Part shown: positions 8,249 through 17,140 of the stretch, piece after piece
Layout: each line of letters starts with the position of its first letter
Numbering within the stretch: position 1 is the stretch's first letter
From: a virus
DNA: 47,861 nt
Direction: 5' to 3' (one strand)
Virus record (IMG/VR): IMGVR_UViG_3300014839_000011
Location: 1 to 47,861 of that record
Program-made: the position numbers and the translations under genes
The notes under the pieces: model-generated
Databases searched by the model: none
Told to the model about the DNA's origin: nothing
Seen by the model: only the letters and a program-made list of their open reading frames with translations

Positions 8249-9360
8249 TAGAAGTTCTCGAATGGCTTGATTACGTTATCAAGAGACTTATCCTTGTCAG
8301 TATATTCATCCACAAAGATATCTCTCCTATCCCCCATTATGATACCGGGAACCGTCTCAAACAACGCTTGGCAGCATGCCGTGGAAAAGATGCCGATAGA
8401 TTGAGCATAGGCATCTGGAGGGATCAGACATCCGTTTGACAGGAAGGTCACGTCATTTGGTAGTCTGGTACAAGATGCCACATGTACATGGCCAACAATA
8501 AATAGGGAGTGCCTCCGTTTGAGGCCCAGATTGATTTCGTTGATTTGCTTCCTGATCCCCTCTACATCGATTGCTCTATTGGGGTACCCAGGCCGAAGAA
8601 CTGTATCTCCATGCGATGCGAATATTGACATGTCAAATGCTCGGCAGGTGTAGTAGGGAGTATATGGAATCTGGACCTCTACATTTGATAGGTGAGCTGT
8701 AGTTGTTTTAATGGCGAAATAGATCATCGTCTCGATACTATCGAACTTCTGACAGACAGCCCGATCATGATGACGAGCCATGTTGCGTCCATGGTTCCCT
8801 GGAGTACAGAAGACTGTCACCTTCTTGAATTGTCCAGAAAGGAAGACTACCGCCTGAGTCAGAAGATGGATAGCAGAACAGGATTGCTCTGCAAGTGGGG
8901 CCCCATCCCTCATGTCATGGAGTTGGTTCTGAATAAGGTCCCCGAGAAGATGTACGTACAGCTCCGTCTCGCCTCGATATTGCATCTTGTACTCTGCAGC
9001 CTGTAGGACAACAGCGGCAGTGCGACGGGCTTCCTCGGCATGACCATATTGAAGGGGAACTTCTCTATTATCCAGCATAGCTCCATAGTGGAGGTCGCTC
9101 AAGACTAGGTTGAGAATCCTCTGTGTCTTCTCGTTGCCCCTCTTGCTAGTCTTGTATGCCTTCCCTACGAAGTATTTATTGGATAGCCTCTCCTGGAGCA
9201 CTCCATCTAGCTGCTCCAGGAAGAGGCGATCTCGTGCTGCATTGACGGCAACGGAACGAGAGCGCTGGACGTTATTTACCTTGTCGAGTTCATCTGCACG
9301 ATCTTGAAGGTATTCCTGGACTTTAGCGTCTCTTGCGTCTCGTTCTTGCCGTTTGCTCAT
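8248..9360 (-). CDS. calcineurin-like metallophosphoesterase
   Basis: 370 residues from ATG 9360 with AGAGGAGAG upstream. Metal-binding motifs in order: SDLHYGAM, LLGDLIQNQ, TPGNHGRNM, ASHGDTV, and VGHVHVASC. This is the full di-metal phosphoesterase set. The first about 70 residues are a charged helical extension. It lies away from the SbcD-like gene at 24448 and differs from it, so it is probably a separate nuclease or phosphatase; its substrate cannot be read from sequence. Confidence 0.88.
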   Translation of the reverse strand: MSKRQERDARDAKVQEYLQDRADELDKVNNVQRSRSVAVNAARDRLFLEQLDGVLQERLSNKYFVGKAYKTSKRGNEKTQRILNLVLSDLHYGAMLDNREVPLQYGHAEEARRTAAVVLQAAEYKMQYRGETELYVHLLGDLIQNQLHDMRDGAPLAEQSCSAIHLLTQAVVFLSGQFKKVTVFCTPGNHGRNMARHHDRAVCQKFDSIETMIYFAIKTTTAHLSNVEVQIPYTPYYTCRAFDMSIFASHGDTVLRPGYPNRAIDVEGIRKQINEINLGLKRRHSLFIVGHVHVASCTRLPNDVTFLSNGCLIPPDAYAQSIGIFSTACCQALFETVPGIIMGDRRDIFVDEYTDKDKSLDNVIKPFENF

Positions 9361-9398
9361 GGGTCTCTCCTCTTAGAGTGGACTTCTTGGAGCGAAGA

Positions 9399-10049
9399 TT
9401 ACCCCTTCTCCGGAGGTGCCGGAGGCTCTACGTGGCCGGGACAGGAGGAGCAGTCGCCGCTACAGGCAGGAGCTGCCTCAGGAGCCGGAGCGAACCCCTT
9501 CTCTTCAGGAGCCGGCGCAGGAGCCGGGACGGGCTGCTCAGCGACATCGTAGATCTCGTTGATGGTGAACTTTCCACCGTTGGGGAGGTCGAAGCTGAAA
9601 CCGACACCCTGGCCAGAGACCTTGTCCTTGAACTCAGGCTTGATTCCCTGGAGGGAAATCTGGACTCGACCAGCCCCGTAGGCCTTGCCGTCCTTGTCGA
9701 ACTCAGTGCCAACGATGAGGCTCTTCTCGCTGACAACTGCGGCAACGACGAACTTGCCATCCTTCACTGCGGTCTCCAAGTCCCTCTTCTGGGACTCAGA
9801 AGCCGCGACAGCACGCTGAAGCAGAATGGAGTCAACTTCAGCCTGGACTTTGCCTTCGCCCACAACGTCCTCAAGAAGATTCTTTACTGCCTCCAGGACG
9901 TTCGCGAAGCTGTCGACCTTGTTCTCCATCTGGCCGAAGGCAGAATTGATGCCCTGGATGATCTGGGGGATGCTCTCCTCAAGAGCGGAGACTCGCTCTA
10001 GAGCGGACTTGGTAGCCTTACGGACACTCATCTGACGGTCGATACCCAT
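9399..10049 (-). CDS. hypothetical protein with Pro/Ala-rich tail and Cys cluster
   Basis: 216 residues, preceded by AGGAGG ten bases upstream. Residues 1-100 are helical (KATKSALERVSALEESIPQI) and possibly coiled-coil. A beta-rich part follows, then a tail of Pro-Ala repeats and a cysteine cluster (CSGDCSSCPGH) close to the C-terminus. The tail could bind a metal. Family unknown. It follows the 275-residue gene with a 5-bp gap. Confidence 0.7.
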   Translation of the reverse strand: MGIDRQMSVRKATKSALERVSALEESIPQIIQGINSAFGQMENKVDSFANVLEAVKNLLEDVVGEGKVQAEVDSILLQRAVAASESQKRDLETAVKDGKFVVAAVVSEKSLIVGTEFDKDGKAYGAGRVQISLQGIKPEFKDKVSGQGVGFSFDLPNGGKFTINEIYDVAEQPVPAPAPAPEEKGFAPAPEAAPACSGDCSSCPGHVEPPAPPEKG

Positions 10050-10054
10050 GTGTG

Positions 10055-10882
10055 CTATTCCTCCTGTGAGACTTTGTTGACTAACTGAGCGACACCGACA
10101 TGGTGTCCCTTCACTTGAATGTCCAGCTTGTCGATTTGACGCCCGGCTTGGATTGCGGTTACCTGTCCGAGCATCTCTCCTTGAGGCATAGGGAGCATAC
10201 CGACAGGATGTCCTTGCCTTGTGATGTCCTGCTTAAATTCTGTTCCGAGTTCGTTCTTGACCACCCTATAGACCTTGTGGCCCTGACGAACTGTCTTTCC
10301 TGTGTTTTCTACCACCTCGTTCTCGCCACCCTTTGTCGGAGCAACAGTTGTCTTGGCTGCTGGGGGTGTAGGCCGCACAGGCTTCGGCGAGGGGGCAGCG
10401 GAACGGGGCTTGATTGGAGCGGGAACTGCAGCCTGCCGGAGGGTGGGCTGAACCGGCTTGGCTTCAATGAGTTCCGGCTTTTTCACGAGCCTTCGTGCCA
10501 CTGCCTTGAGGGCTGCAATTTCCTCCTTGTCAAAGGGGAGAACCTGAGTTGCAGCTACAGGCTTGGGGGCTCTGATCCCCAACAGAGTCTCGAGCCTCTC
10601 CTTGAAGAACGCCCTGGCCTCATTCTCTACTGTACTGGAGGCCTCTGTGTTCTCGTTGAAGAGCTTTCCCTTGAGCAAGGTGCGATAGTACATCGCCACT
10701 TCGAACCGCTTTTCGCATTCGAGGTCAAGAGCATCGTACGAAGTCTGGCTCCTTGACGGCTCGGACATGACACTATCTACTTGCTCTTCTGTCACTTCCT
10801 CAAGGGGCTCGTCCCCGGGTGTTTCGGCATATTCTGCCGCCCTATCGGGGTCGACTTCTACGTCTTCGAATGCGTTTTGCAT
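10055..10882 (-). CDS. hypothetical protein with acidic N-terminus and Pro/Ala linker
   Basis: 275 residues from ATG 10882 (MQNAFEDVEVDPDRAAEY). Acidic N-terminal 45 residues, a helical middle, a basic Pro/Ala/Lys linker around residues 140-185, then a small C-terminal domain with TVRQGHKVYRVVKNELG and a second RQGHPVG. No known family. Located between two other low-complexity proteins in the replication arm. Confidence 0.7.
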   Translation of the reverse strand: MQNAFEDVEVDPDRAAEYAETPGDEPLEEVTEEQVDSVMSEPSRSQTSYDALDLECEKRFEVAMYYRTLLKGKLFNENTEASSTVENEARAFFKERLETLLGIRAPKPVAATQVLPFDKEEIAALKAVARRLVKKPELIEAKPVQPTLRQAAVPAPIKPRSAAPSPKPVRPTPPAAKTTVAPTKGGENEVVENTGKTVRQGHKVYRVVKNELGTEFKQDITRQGHPVGMLPMPQGEMLGQVTAIQAGRQIDKLDIQVKGHHVGVAQLVNKVSQEE

Positions 10883-10885
10883 GGA

Positions 10886-11101
10886 TTACTTAACCTCTGG
10901 CACCAGACCGGTGGGCGTGCCAACGGGCATCGCAACCTCCACAACGGGCTCGACCGGGTAGGTCGAAGCATCGGTCTTCGGGGCTGCAGGAGTCAGAACC
11001 TTGGGGGCCTTGACCTTGCACTCAGCGCAAGTCAGCGCAGGGCGGCCACGCTTGCCAGTCGCCGGGATCTCCTTGCCGCACTTCTTACAATTCGTCGCCA
11101 T
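10886..11101 (-). CDS. small zinc-finger protein, CGKEI/TGKRGRPA module
   Basis: 71 residues from ATG 11101 with AGGAG upstream. Residues 4-30 form a zinc module, CKKCGKEIPATGKRGRPAL followed by TCAEC: two CxxC pairs around a GKRGRP segment that resembles a minor-groove-binding AT-hook. A Pro/Val-rich tail follows. Nearly the same module ends the 131-residue protein at 34964-35359. It probably binds DNA or a protein partner. Confidence 0.75.
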   Translation of the reverse strand: MATNCKKCGKEIPATGKRGRPALTCAECKVKAPKVLTPAAPKTDASTYPVEPVVEVAMPVGTPTGLVPEVK

Positions 11102-11150
11102 GTTTTTTCTCCTATTACGAGTTGAACTGCATTTCCTGCTGTCGAACATA

Positions 11151-11161
11151 CTAATAGCGAA
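11151..11161 (-). promoter_or_regulatory. CGCTAT-family promoter element (leftward)
   Basis: Minus strand reads TTCGCTATTAG, about 50 bp upstream of the ATG at 11101 and just after the dUTPase stop. No recognisable -35. Confidence 0.6.
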
Positions 11162-11175
11162 TTGGGAAACAGATC

Positions 11176-12372
11176 TTACTTGCCAGTACTCCCAAATCCG
11201 CCAGCGCCTCTCTCTGTATCGTCCAGCTCAGTGACCTCCTGAACTTCGAAGTGACAAATTGAACGGGGGATGAGCTGAACAACGCGGATAGGTAGAGGTA
11301 GATCTGGGGCCCCGGGGTCCATTTTCCTAAGGGCGACCAGAATCTCTCCGACATATGTCCTGTCAACGACACCGACACTGTTTGCTAGGGAATATCCGGT
11401 TTTAATTATAGAACTACGAGGAACTAAATCGAAGTAGTACCCCTCAGGAGGTTGAATCTTGATACCGGTGCCATATAGTGTCACATCGCCTAATTCTTTT
11501 ACCTTAGTCACTATAGCGATGTCGTATCCAGAATCAGATGTATGATGTTTCAGTAAAGGTAGGGCTTCGGGGCGGGTGAAATTGTACAGCAATTTCCCGC
11601 AATACTTCCTGTGGCCAGTTCCAACGGGGGTAAAGCAACACCAATCCAGGTACAGATCTCTCTTCCTCGGGAGATAAAAGTTAGCGCCTTCGTATAGCTT
11701 TCCTAGAAAGTCTAGTGTATTAGGATGGACTCCCCATCGTACTTGACCGTTTTTGTCGTCGTTGTGGGCAGATGGACTTAACAGACACACACCCGCTCTC
11801 ATATGAGGAGAGGACGAGGTTATATTGCACTCAGGGGTCCTGTCGCAGGAGGGGAGTCTGATCGATCCGTCACCGTCAAAAAGCCCCCGTAAGAAAGCCC
11901 ACTGTAGGCCTACAGGCAGATGAAGCGGGAATTTAACTATCCCATTTTTCTTCCCAGGGTTGATCCCTAGATGGCCACATATCTCCAATACCATCTTCTT
12001 TGAATATATAACCAGCTTCGCCATATGGGCGAAAGGGCGTTTATGGATAACTCCATTTCCTGCTATCCCCTTAAGCTGGTCCAGTACGTTTTTGTCTTTT
12101 TCGTGTATTTCAATCACAATAGCCCCATCTTTACGAATGGACCCGTCACTAGCTATCCACCCTAAGAGGTAGGCCTTCCCTTCGGAGTCTATGTCGGCCA
12201 TACTTATTAATCCATCGGTGTAGCGTGCATTGGGATTGGCATTACCCAGATATTTGGTCTTAAGATATTCCCCTCTACACTTCAAAGAGCAGGAGGGAGG
12301 TCCTTTGTGGAGCCTAAGCCAATAGGACGGTTTTCTGACTATCAAAGTACCACATACAATACATCTAGCCAC
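11176..12372 (-). CDS. dut: LAGLIDADG endonuclease fused in frame to dUTPase
   Basis: 398 residues from a GTG at 12372 that has GAGGAGG five bases upstream and overlaps the nrdJ stop by 8 bp. N-terminal half: a Cys finger (CIVCGTLIV, CSLKC), then LAGLIDADG motifs AYLLGWIASDGSI and AFLRGLFDGDGSI, ending near DLYLDW. The last about 120 residues are a complete trimeric dUTPase: SDSGYDIAI (motif 1), LVPRSSI (2), NSVGVVDRTYVGEI (3), RVVQLIP (4), RGAGGFGSTG (5). No Met lies between the two parts, so the dUTPase has no start of its own. The N-terminal zinc finger is typical of free-standing nucleases, and intein end motifs are missing, so a true fusion is more likely than an intein. Confidence 0.88.
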   Translation of the reverse strand: MARCIVCGTLIVRKPSYWLRLHKGPPSCSLKCRGEYLKTKYLGNANPNARYTDGLISMADIDSEGKAYLLGWIASDGSIRKDGAIVIEIHEKDKNVLDQLKGIAGNGVIHKRPFAHMAKLVIYSKKMVLEICGHLGINPGKKNGIVKFPLHLPVGLQWAFLRGLFDGDGSIRLPSCDRTPECNITSSSPHMRAGVCLLSPSAHNDDKNGQVRWGVHPNTLDFLGKLYEGANFYLPRKRDLYLDWCCFTPVGTGHRKYCGKLLYNFTRPEALPLLKHHTSDSGYDIAIVTKVKELGDVTLYGTGIKIQPPEGYYFDLVPRSSIIKTGYSLANSVGVVDRTYVGEILVALRKMDPGAPDLPLPIRVVQLIPRSICHFEVQEVTELDDTERGAGGFGSTGK

Positions 12373-13999
12373 AGGAACCTCCTCGGTTAATATCACAGAC
12401 ATCGGCCTGTTCAACGAAGACCTCTCCAATGTGCTTGACGGCAGTAGCATAACGGACGGGCTGCAGTGGCTGCCCTGAGCGGGCACCATCGGGATATGCA
12501 GTGATACCCCTAAGCTTGGGCAGGTACTTGATTAGCATGTTCCCAAAGGCCTCAACTGTGCCGCTGTTATTGAATTCGCTACCCCAGGGAGGTAGGTTGA
12601 TTGTGCTCGAGATTCCGTGGTCCACGTACTGCTGAACCCAGGCTTGGAAGGCGACCCTCTTCTCGATGTTCTCCGCTAGCACGTAAGCATCCTCAATGGA
12701 GTCAGGGTCGGCGCCGGCTTCAATCAACCTCTGAGCTGTTGGGTCAACGACGTACTGATAATGCACCACATCTCCCTTGAAGTAGCGCCTCTTGTAGGCG
12801 ACACAGAAGATAGGCTCAATTCCCGTGGTACTTTCTGCAGCGATTCCAACTGTCCCATTCGGGGCAATAGCCCTGGTCTTGATGGGGACATTTAGGTCCC
12901 AAAGCTTGGCATATTTACTGGCGTACAGCCCTGAGGTCAAATAGACCTTCAGGTATTCCTCCAGTGCAGAATCAGGCTCGTACTTTTTCCCATGAGCCAA
13001 GAGCCACTCATGGAGCCCCAACAACCCCAGGCCGAGGCGACGGTTCTTGGTCCTAACCTGATCCACCTTGGCATAGGGGACATCGCTGTAGACGGTCCCC
13101 GCAAGCAAGAAAGATGTCGACAGCTCCACCACCCTCTTCATTTCGTCCAGTGAAGCAATTCGGGACATATTGATGGAACCTAGATTGCAGATGTCGCTGT
13201 CGTCTGCACTGGTGATTTCGGTACAGGCGTTCCGGAGGCATTCTCTCCTGTTGGCTCCGCAATCAACGCTGAAGCCCGGCTCGCCCGTCTTGAGCATCTG
13301 CTGGACAACCGCCCAGTAAACTCCGTAAGCCAAGGAATGATGCTCGTGTTCGTCGTTTTCGTATGCCGTAAAAAAGTCATCGTCCAAAATCACGCTGACG
13401 TTGGTCCCATCTAGACGTGCTGGGAAGTTGCTGTCCTGTTCCTTGAGGGCCTTGACCTCTTCGGACCAATTCTTGATTCGGATGAACTTGTGGACATCGG
13501 GATGATTCCAGTGTAGGCCAGCCCAGATAGCCGAGCGGCGAGTGCCACCCTGGCGGATGCCCCTCCCGGCTTCGTTCACCATCTGGACCAAAGCGATAGG
13601 ACCCGTCGCCCGGCCTCCTGTCTTGCGAATCAGCTTCCCCTCGCCTCGTAGGTCGCTGTAGACCACTCCGATACCAGCCCCAGTCATCAGGGCCATGGTG
13701 GACTTATACATCAAATCCGCCCAACCTTCACGGCTGTCTTCTGCCCTCAGGGTGAGGCAGTTCTGGACTTGGTGAAATTGCCTACCCGCAGCGTACAGAT
13801 ACCTGCCTCCAGGCATGAACTTTCGGAGGGAGATGAGGCTCTCGATTTCCTCCACCATCGCCTTAGGGGCGTCGACGGCTTTCATGACGAAGTGAGCCGT
13901 ACGATGGGCTATCTCTGGCCACGTCTCCTTGCGGCCATCAAGATCGTGGGCATAACGCTGATCTACAACAGTTTGAGCGAAGGGGCCCATCTTCATCAT
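12365..13999 (-). CDS. nrdJ: adenosylcobalamin-dependent (class II) ribonucleotide reductase
   Basis: 544 residues from ATG 13999, which overlaps the HNH stop as ATGA. Active-site features: QNCLTL (first redox Cys), GIRQGGTRRSA, LRNACTEIT (thiyl-radical Cys), CNLGSIN, and APNGTVGIAAESTTGIEPIF, the class II substrate-binding loop. The C-terminus has two Cys (ADVCDINRGGSCG) able to act as the re-reducing pair. It reduces ribonucleotides to deoxyribonucleotides using vitamin B12 coenzyme from the host, and no separate small subunit is needed. With dUTPase next to it, it supplies DNA precursors for phage replication. Confidence 0.92.
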   Translation of the reverse strand: MMKMGPFAQTVVDQRYAHDLDGRKETWPEIAHRTAHFVMKAVDAPKAMVEEIESLISLRKFMPGGRYLYAAGRQFHQVQNCLTLRAEDSREGWADLMYKSTMALMTGAGIGVVYSDLRGEGKLIRKTGGRATGPIALVQMVNEAGRGIRQGGTRRSAIWAGLHWNHPDVHKFIRIKNWSEEVKALKEQDSNFPARLDGTNVSVILDDDFFTAYENDEHEHHSLAYGVYWAVVQQMLKTGEPGFSVDCGANRRECLRNACTEITSADDSDICNLGSINMSRIASLDEMKRVVELSTSFLLAGTVYSDVPYAKVDQVRTKNRRLGLGLLGLHEWLLAHGKKYEPDSALEEYLKVYLTSGLYASKYAKLWDLNVPIKTRAIAPNGTVGIAAESTTGIEPIFCVAYKRRYFKGDVVHYQYVVDPTAQRLIEAGADPDSIEDAYVLAENIEKRVAFQAWVQQYVDHGISSTINLPPWGSEFNNSGTVEAFGNMLIKYLPKLRGITAYPDGARSGQPLQPVRYATAVKHIGEVFVEQADVCDINRGGSCG

Positions 14000-14268
14000 G
14001 TTTTCGGTCTCCGAAGTTCGTACGCCTTGAGGTAAGCTGTCACTGCTTCCGACTTTGCAACGGTAATGCAACGGCCTAAGTACTGGGTATTACACATGAA
14101 GCAGCACAGGCCTCTGACGTAAAGCTTTCTCTCAGAGTCGGGCATGTGCTTCCAGCCCTTGACGTGCTCGTGCTCGATACACAGTCGCCCCTTCTTGGGC
14201 TCCTGCTTGCAGATAGCGCAAACTCCTCCTTGACTTTCAAGGAGGAGCTGCCAGTCGGCTTCAGTCAA
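13996..14268 (-). CDS. short HNH endonuclease, endonuclease VII-like; start unclear
   Basis: The core is clear: LLLESQGGVCAICKQEP, IEHEHVKGWKH, VRGLCCFMCN. The only conventional start is a TTG at 14268, which has no SD. The codons before it (LAKYG) continue the usual family sequence, so real coding probably begins further upstream. The frame stays open to 14379, overlapping the 94-residue gene, with no ATG or GTG. Either an unusual start, a frameshift from the upstream gene, or a decayed nuclease. HEHVKG replaces the usual HDHxTG. It ends by overlapping the nrdJ start. Confidence 0.7.
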   Translation of the reverse strand: MTEADWQLLLESQGGVCAICKQEPKKGRLCIEHEHVKGWKHMPDSERKLYVRGLCCFMCNTQYLGRCITVAKSEAVTAYLKAYELRRPKT

Positions 14269-14309
14269 GCCGTATTTGGCTAGGGTAGCTGCGCTGGGGA
14301 CTAGGACTT

Positions 14310-14594
14310 TCAGGACCCATTCCTTGCCGAGAGGATTGTCTGGGCATAGCGGATCCTGAGCTTCGCTCCCTTCTGGCCTTCACGATAAATAGCCCCAGCC
14401 TCCTTAGCTGCAAGCAGCTTTTCCGCGAGATCTCCGTCAGCCTTCTTCGCCTGCATGAGCTTGTCCAGCTCCAGGGCAACCTCAGCCACCCTCTTCTTGA
14501 TCTCATCTACCGGCATCGCAGCGATGGCCTCCTTGAAGTCCTTGTCGAGGTCACTGAACGGGTCGGTGTTCTTCTTGAATCCCTTAGGCGGCAT
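14310..14594 (-). CDS. small hypothetical helical protein
   Basis: 94 residues, MPPKGFKKNTDPFSDLDKDF, with AAGGAG upstream and a CGCTAT element 30-40 bp upstream. Lys/Glu/Ala-rich helices suggest a coiled coil. No family recognised. Confidence 0.75.
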   Translation of the reverse strand: MPPKGFKKNTDPFSDLDKDFKEAIAAMPVDEIKKRVAEVALELDKLMQAKKADGDLAEKLLAAKEAGAIYREGQKGAKLRIRYAQTILSARNGS

Positions 14595-14622
14595 GTGTTA
14601 CTCCTTATGGTTGGTTGTACTA

Positions 14623-14633
14623 CTTATAGCGCA
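14623..14633 (-). promoter_or_regulatory. CGCTAT-family promoter element (leftward)
   Basis: Minus strand reads TGCGCTATAAG, upstream of the 94-residue gene and the HNH/nrdJ/dut genes after it. No clear -35 box. Confidence 0.65.
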
Positions 14634-14885
14634 TCAGCACTCAGGGTAGAGCTTGGCGATCCTCAGCAGGTTGGCTGCCCTCTTGTCCCACTCCATCTTG
14701 GGGTAGGCCAAATTCAGCACGAGGCAACGGGCTGCATTGGTCTCGTTGTCGTCCAAAGGGAACCTCTTGCCCTGACGGGTGACCGAGCTGATTGCCACGA
14801 TATCTCCGTCGACATCAGCATCGGCCTCAACCTCGACGGGCTCTCCCTTACGATGAACGGTCATCTTGATCGAATAGCCAGACAT
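14634..14885 (-). CDS. small hypothetical protein
   Basis: 83 residues from ATG 14885 (MSGYSIKMTVHRKGEPVEV), chosen because GGAGG lies four bases upstream. An ATG at 14939 in the same frame would add 18 residues, but AAGG abuts it with no spacing. The sequence alternates short beta strands with an acidic EADADVDGDIV stretch. No known family. Confidence 0.7.
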   Translation of the reverse strand: MSGYSIKMTVHRKGEPVEVEADADVDGDIVAISSVTRQGKRFPLDDNETNAARCLVLNLAYPKMEWDKRAANLLRIAKLYPEC

Positions 14886-14963
14886 GCGGCCTCCAGTGGT
14901 AGATGTGAGCCCGGCCGTGGCATTCCCACGGAGAGCCATCCTTATCGCGGGCCCGTTGTTGAA

Positions 14964-17135
14964 CTAACTTATAGCGCATCTAAGACGAGAATAGCCGTTT
15001 TCGTACTCGATGTCAATAGACTGGGAAAACATGGACTTAACTTCAGAGGCGTGGTCAACCACCAAGATCAACCTATCCGAGGCGCAAGTCCGCAGAATCT
15101 CAAGACATCCTTCCTTCTCTACGACTCCGAGACCCTCGAAGGCCTCGTCCAAAATCATCCAGGACGGCACGATGCCCGTACGTCTGGAGACCACAGCGGC
15201 CACTGCAAGATCTACGGCCAATTCAATTACCGAAAACATTCCCCCCGAACACCCTGCTTTGACTGGAGTTTCATGGCCGTTTATCTTACAGACAGGGGTT
15301 ATCTCCTTATTGATCCTGCCCTTCTGGGTCGTCGTTTCAGACCTGAAACTGATGGTGACATGGGAGGTATTCGGGATGGAGCCCAGGATACGGTTGGTTT
15401 CGTCACTAATCTCCCATAGACACTCATCGAAGATGGCCCCCAAAAAGCCCTGGGGCCCCACCAGGAGCAAGAAGTCCTTCTCTGCGGTCAACTTGCCTTG
15501 GTACTCTCCCGCTCGCTTCCTAGCGCCCTCCAGGCGTTTCTCTGCTTCCTGGACCGCACGGACGTTGGCTTCTGCCCTTTGTCTGATGCTGGCATTCTTC
15601 ATGTAGACGGAGTTGGCCTCGCTTTTGCAGGCCTGCAGTTCAGAGTAGGCGTTCCGAAGAGTATTTTGAAGGGCCTCTACCTCATCCTTGGAATCTGTCA
15701 GTCGTTCGGTGGCGTTTCCCTGGTGGTCCTGGGCTGCCTTCAGCGCTGACGACCTAGTCGACTCCAGGGCCGCCTTGGCTTCGGCAACTTTTGCATCGTG
15801 TTCAGACTGGGATGTCATCAAGAGATAGTGATTGTATTGTTCGATGTCTGCACACTGATGCATCAACTGACACTCAATGCCCTCAAGGCGCTTGATGTCG
15901 GGATTCGGAGTGTGCTTCCAAGCCGTCTGTACGGCCTCCTCAAGCCTCTTAATGCGGGCGGGGACAGCTTCGAGCTGGCGTTCTTCCAGGAGATTGGCAA
16001 TTGAGGCCATTTCAGCTTCTAGCCATTGCTTCTGTTCTACAGCCTGTCGCCACGGCTGCAAGCAGTTGAAGCATATATTTTTCTCTAGTACAGCAATTTG
16101 AGAAAGCAGATCTCGGCCCTTGGCCTTCTTCTTCTCCAGGTCGTCCAGCTCTTTGCGTGTTTCGTCCAGCTCTCGCTGCAGTTTGCGGGCCTCTTTTTGT
16201 TCGGCTTCATGAGTTGTAATGTCTTCAACGATAGCTTGCTTCAGGTGTTCCCTGGCCTGCTCCAGCAAACCATTGAGGCGTACTTCCTCGGATCGGTCGG
16301 GTTGTTGCAGGGGAGAGTTCTGAGCCACCTTGACGGCTTGTTCAAGGTGATTCAATATCGGCATGTTCTCCTGGATAATACGGTCAGTCTGGATTTGGAT
16401 ATCCTTCTCGATTTGAGATATAGCGGTCTTCTTGAATTGAACGGTATACTCCAGGTTCTTGATTTTGTCTTCCTTAGTGGCCACGGCAGCACTGAACTTG
16501 GATTCGTCCAGTACATCCTCTACGGCCTTTGCTGCATCTTGGATGCGGATACTTTCGTCCTGATACCTCTTGACTTCTTCGAGGTGGTAATTAGCGATAG
16601 GCTCGAGTTCTGCGATATGCTCTTTGGTCTCAGAGGCGGCCTTTTCAAACTTACCGAGGCCCAACAGAACGGTCAGGAACTCCTGCTTCTCTGAATTGGT
16701 CCTAGACAAGAACTGCCCACGAGTCTGCTGTCGGCGGTATGTCAAGGCTTCGAGCAAGTCAGGGTGGAGTCCGAGGATCTGGTATAGCTTATCCTCCAAG
16801 AGCTTAACACTGCCCTTCAGAACCTCCCCATTGATGGTCAGAGAAAGCTTCTCCCCACGAGTGACAACAACCTCCCCTTCGGGGGTATCCAAACAAAGCT
16901 CAACAGACATCGGGTCGGCCGTCAGCCACGACTGCAAGTTGGTGGCGGGGATATGACAAATCCCAAGGGCGTAAGCAATGGCAAGGTTGACTGAGGACTT
17001 CCCTGAACCAGACGAGCCACCGCTATCCAGGTTGTAACCTCTAATCAGATCAATTCCCGAAGCTGGGAATTCAATTACCGTACGGTCCACAAACGAACGG
17101 AAGGCCTTGAGGGCAACCCACTTGAGAGTGTTCAT
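14964..17135 (-). CDS. sbcC: SbcC/Rad50/T4 gp46-like recombination ATPase
   Basis: 723 residues. Walker A GGSSGSGKSSVN at about residue 40, long coiled-coil arms, a zinc hook near the middle (ICFNCLQPW), ABC signature GCSGGMFSV, and Walker B WMILDEAFEGL followed by the VVDHA switch His. This is the ATPase of a two-subunit exonuclease that processes DNA ends for recombination-dependent replication. The nuclease partner is probably the SbcD-like protein at 24448-25425. The start codon ATG 17135 lies only about six bases beyond the -10-like hexamer at 17141-17146 and lacks an SD, so a leaderless transcript is possible. Confidence 0.93.
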   Translation of the reverse strand: MNTLKWVALKAFRSFVDRTVIEFPASGIDLIRGYNLDSGGSSGSGKSSVNLAIAYALGICHIPATNLQSWLTADPMSVELCLDTPEGEVVVTRGEKLSLTINGEVLKGSVKLLEDKLYQILGLHPDLLEALTYRRQQTRGQFLSRTNSEKQEFLTVLLGLGKFEKAASETKEHIAELEPIANYHLEEVKRYQDESIRIQDAAKAVEDVLDESKFSAAVATKEDKIKNLEYTVQFKKTAISQIEKDIQIQTDRIIQENMPILNHLEQAVKVAQNSPLQQPDRSEEVRLNGLLEQAREHLKQAIVEDITTHEAEQKEARKLQRELDETRKELDDLEKKKAKGRDLLSQIAVLEKNICFNCLQPWRQAVEQKQWLEAEMASIANLLEERQLEAVPARIKRLEEAVQTAWKHTPNPDIKRLEGIECQLMHQCADIEQYNHYLLMTSQSEHDAKVAEAKAALESTRSSALKAAQDHQGNATERLTDSKDEVEALQNTLRNAYSELQACKSEANSVYMKNASIRQRAEANVRAVQEAEKRLEGARKRAGEYQGKLTAEKDFLLLVGPQGFLGAIFDECLWEISDETNRILGSIPNTSHVTISFRSETTTQKGRINKEITPVCKINGHETPVKAGCSGGMFSVIELAVDLAVAAVVSRRTGIVPSWMILDEAFEGLGVVEKEGCLEILRTCASDRLILVVDHASEVKSMFSQSIDIEYENGYSRLRCAIS
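14968..14978 (-). promoter_or_regulatory. CGCTAT-family promoter element (leftward)
   Basis: Minus strand reads TGCGCTATAAG. It overlaps the last codons of the sbcC gene and lies about 80 bp upstream of the ATG at 14885. Confidence 0.6.
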
Positions 17136-17140
17136 GTCTA

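Noticed and set aside
11176-12372. Reading the LAGLIDADG-dUTPase as an intein
   Set aside because: No block A at the start and no HN/SN junction before the dUTPase; KHHT is part of normal dUTPase motif 1.
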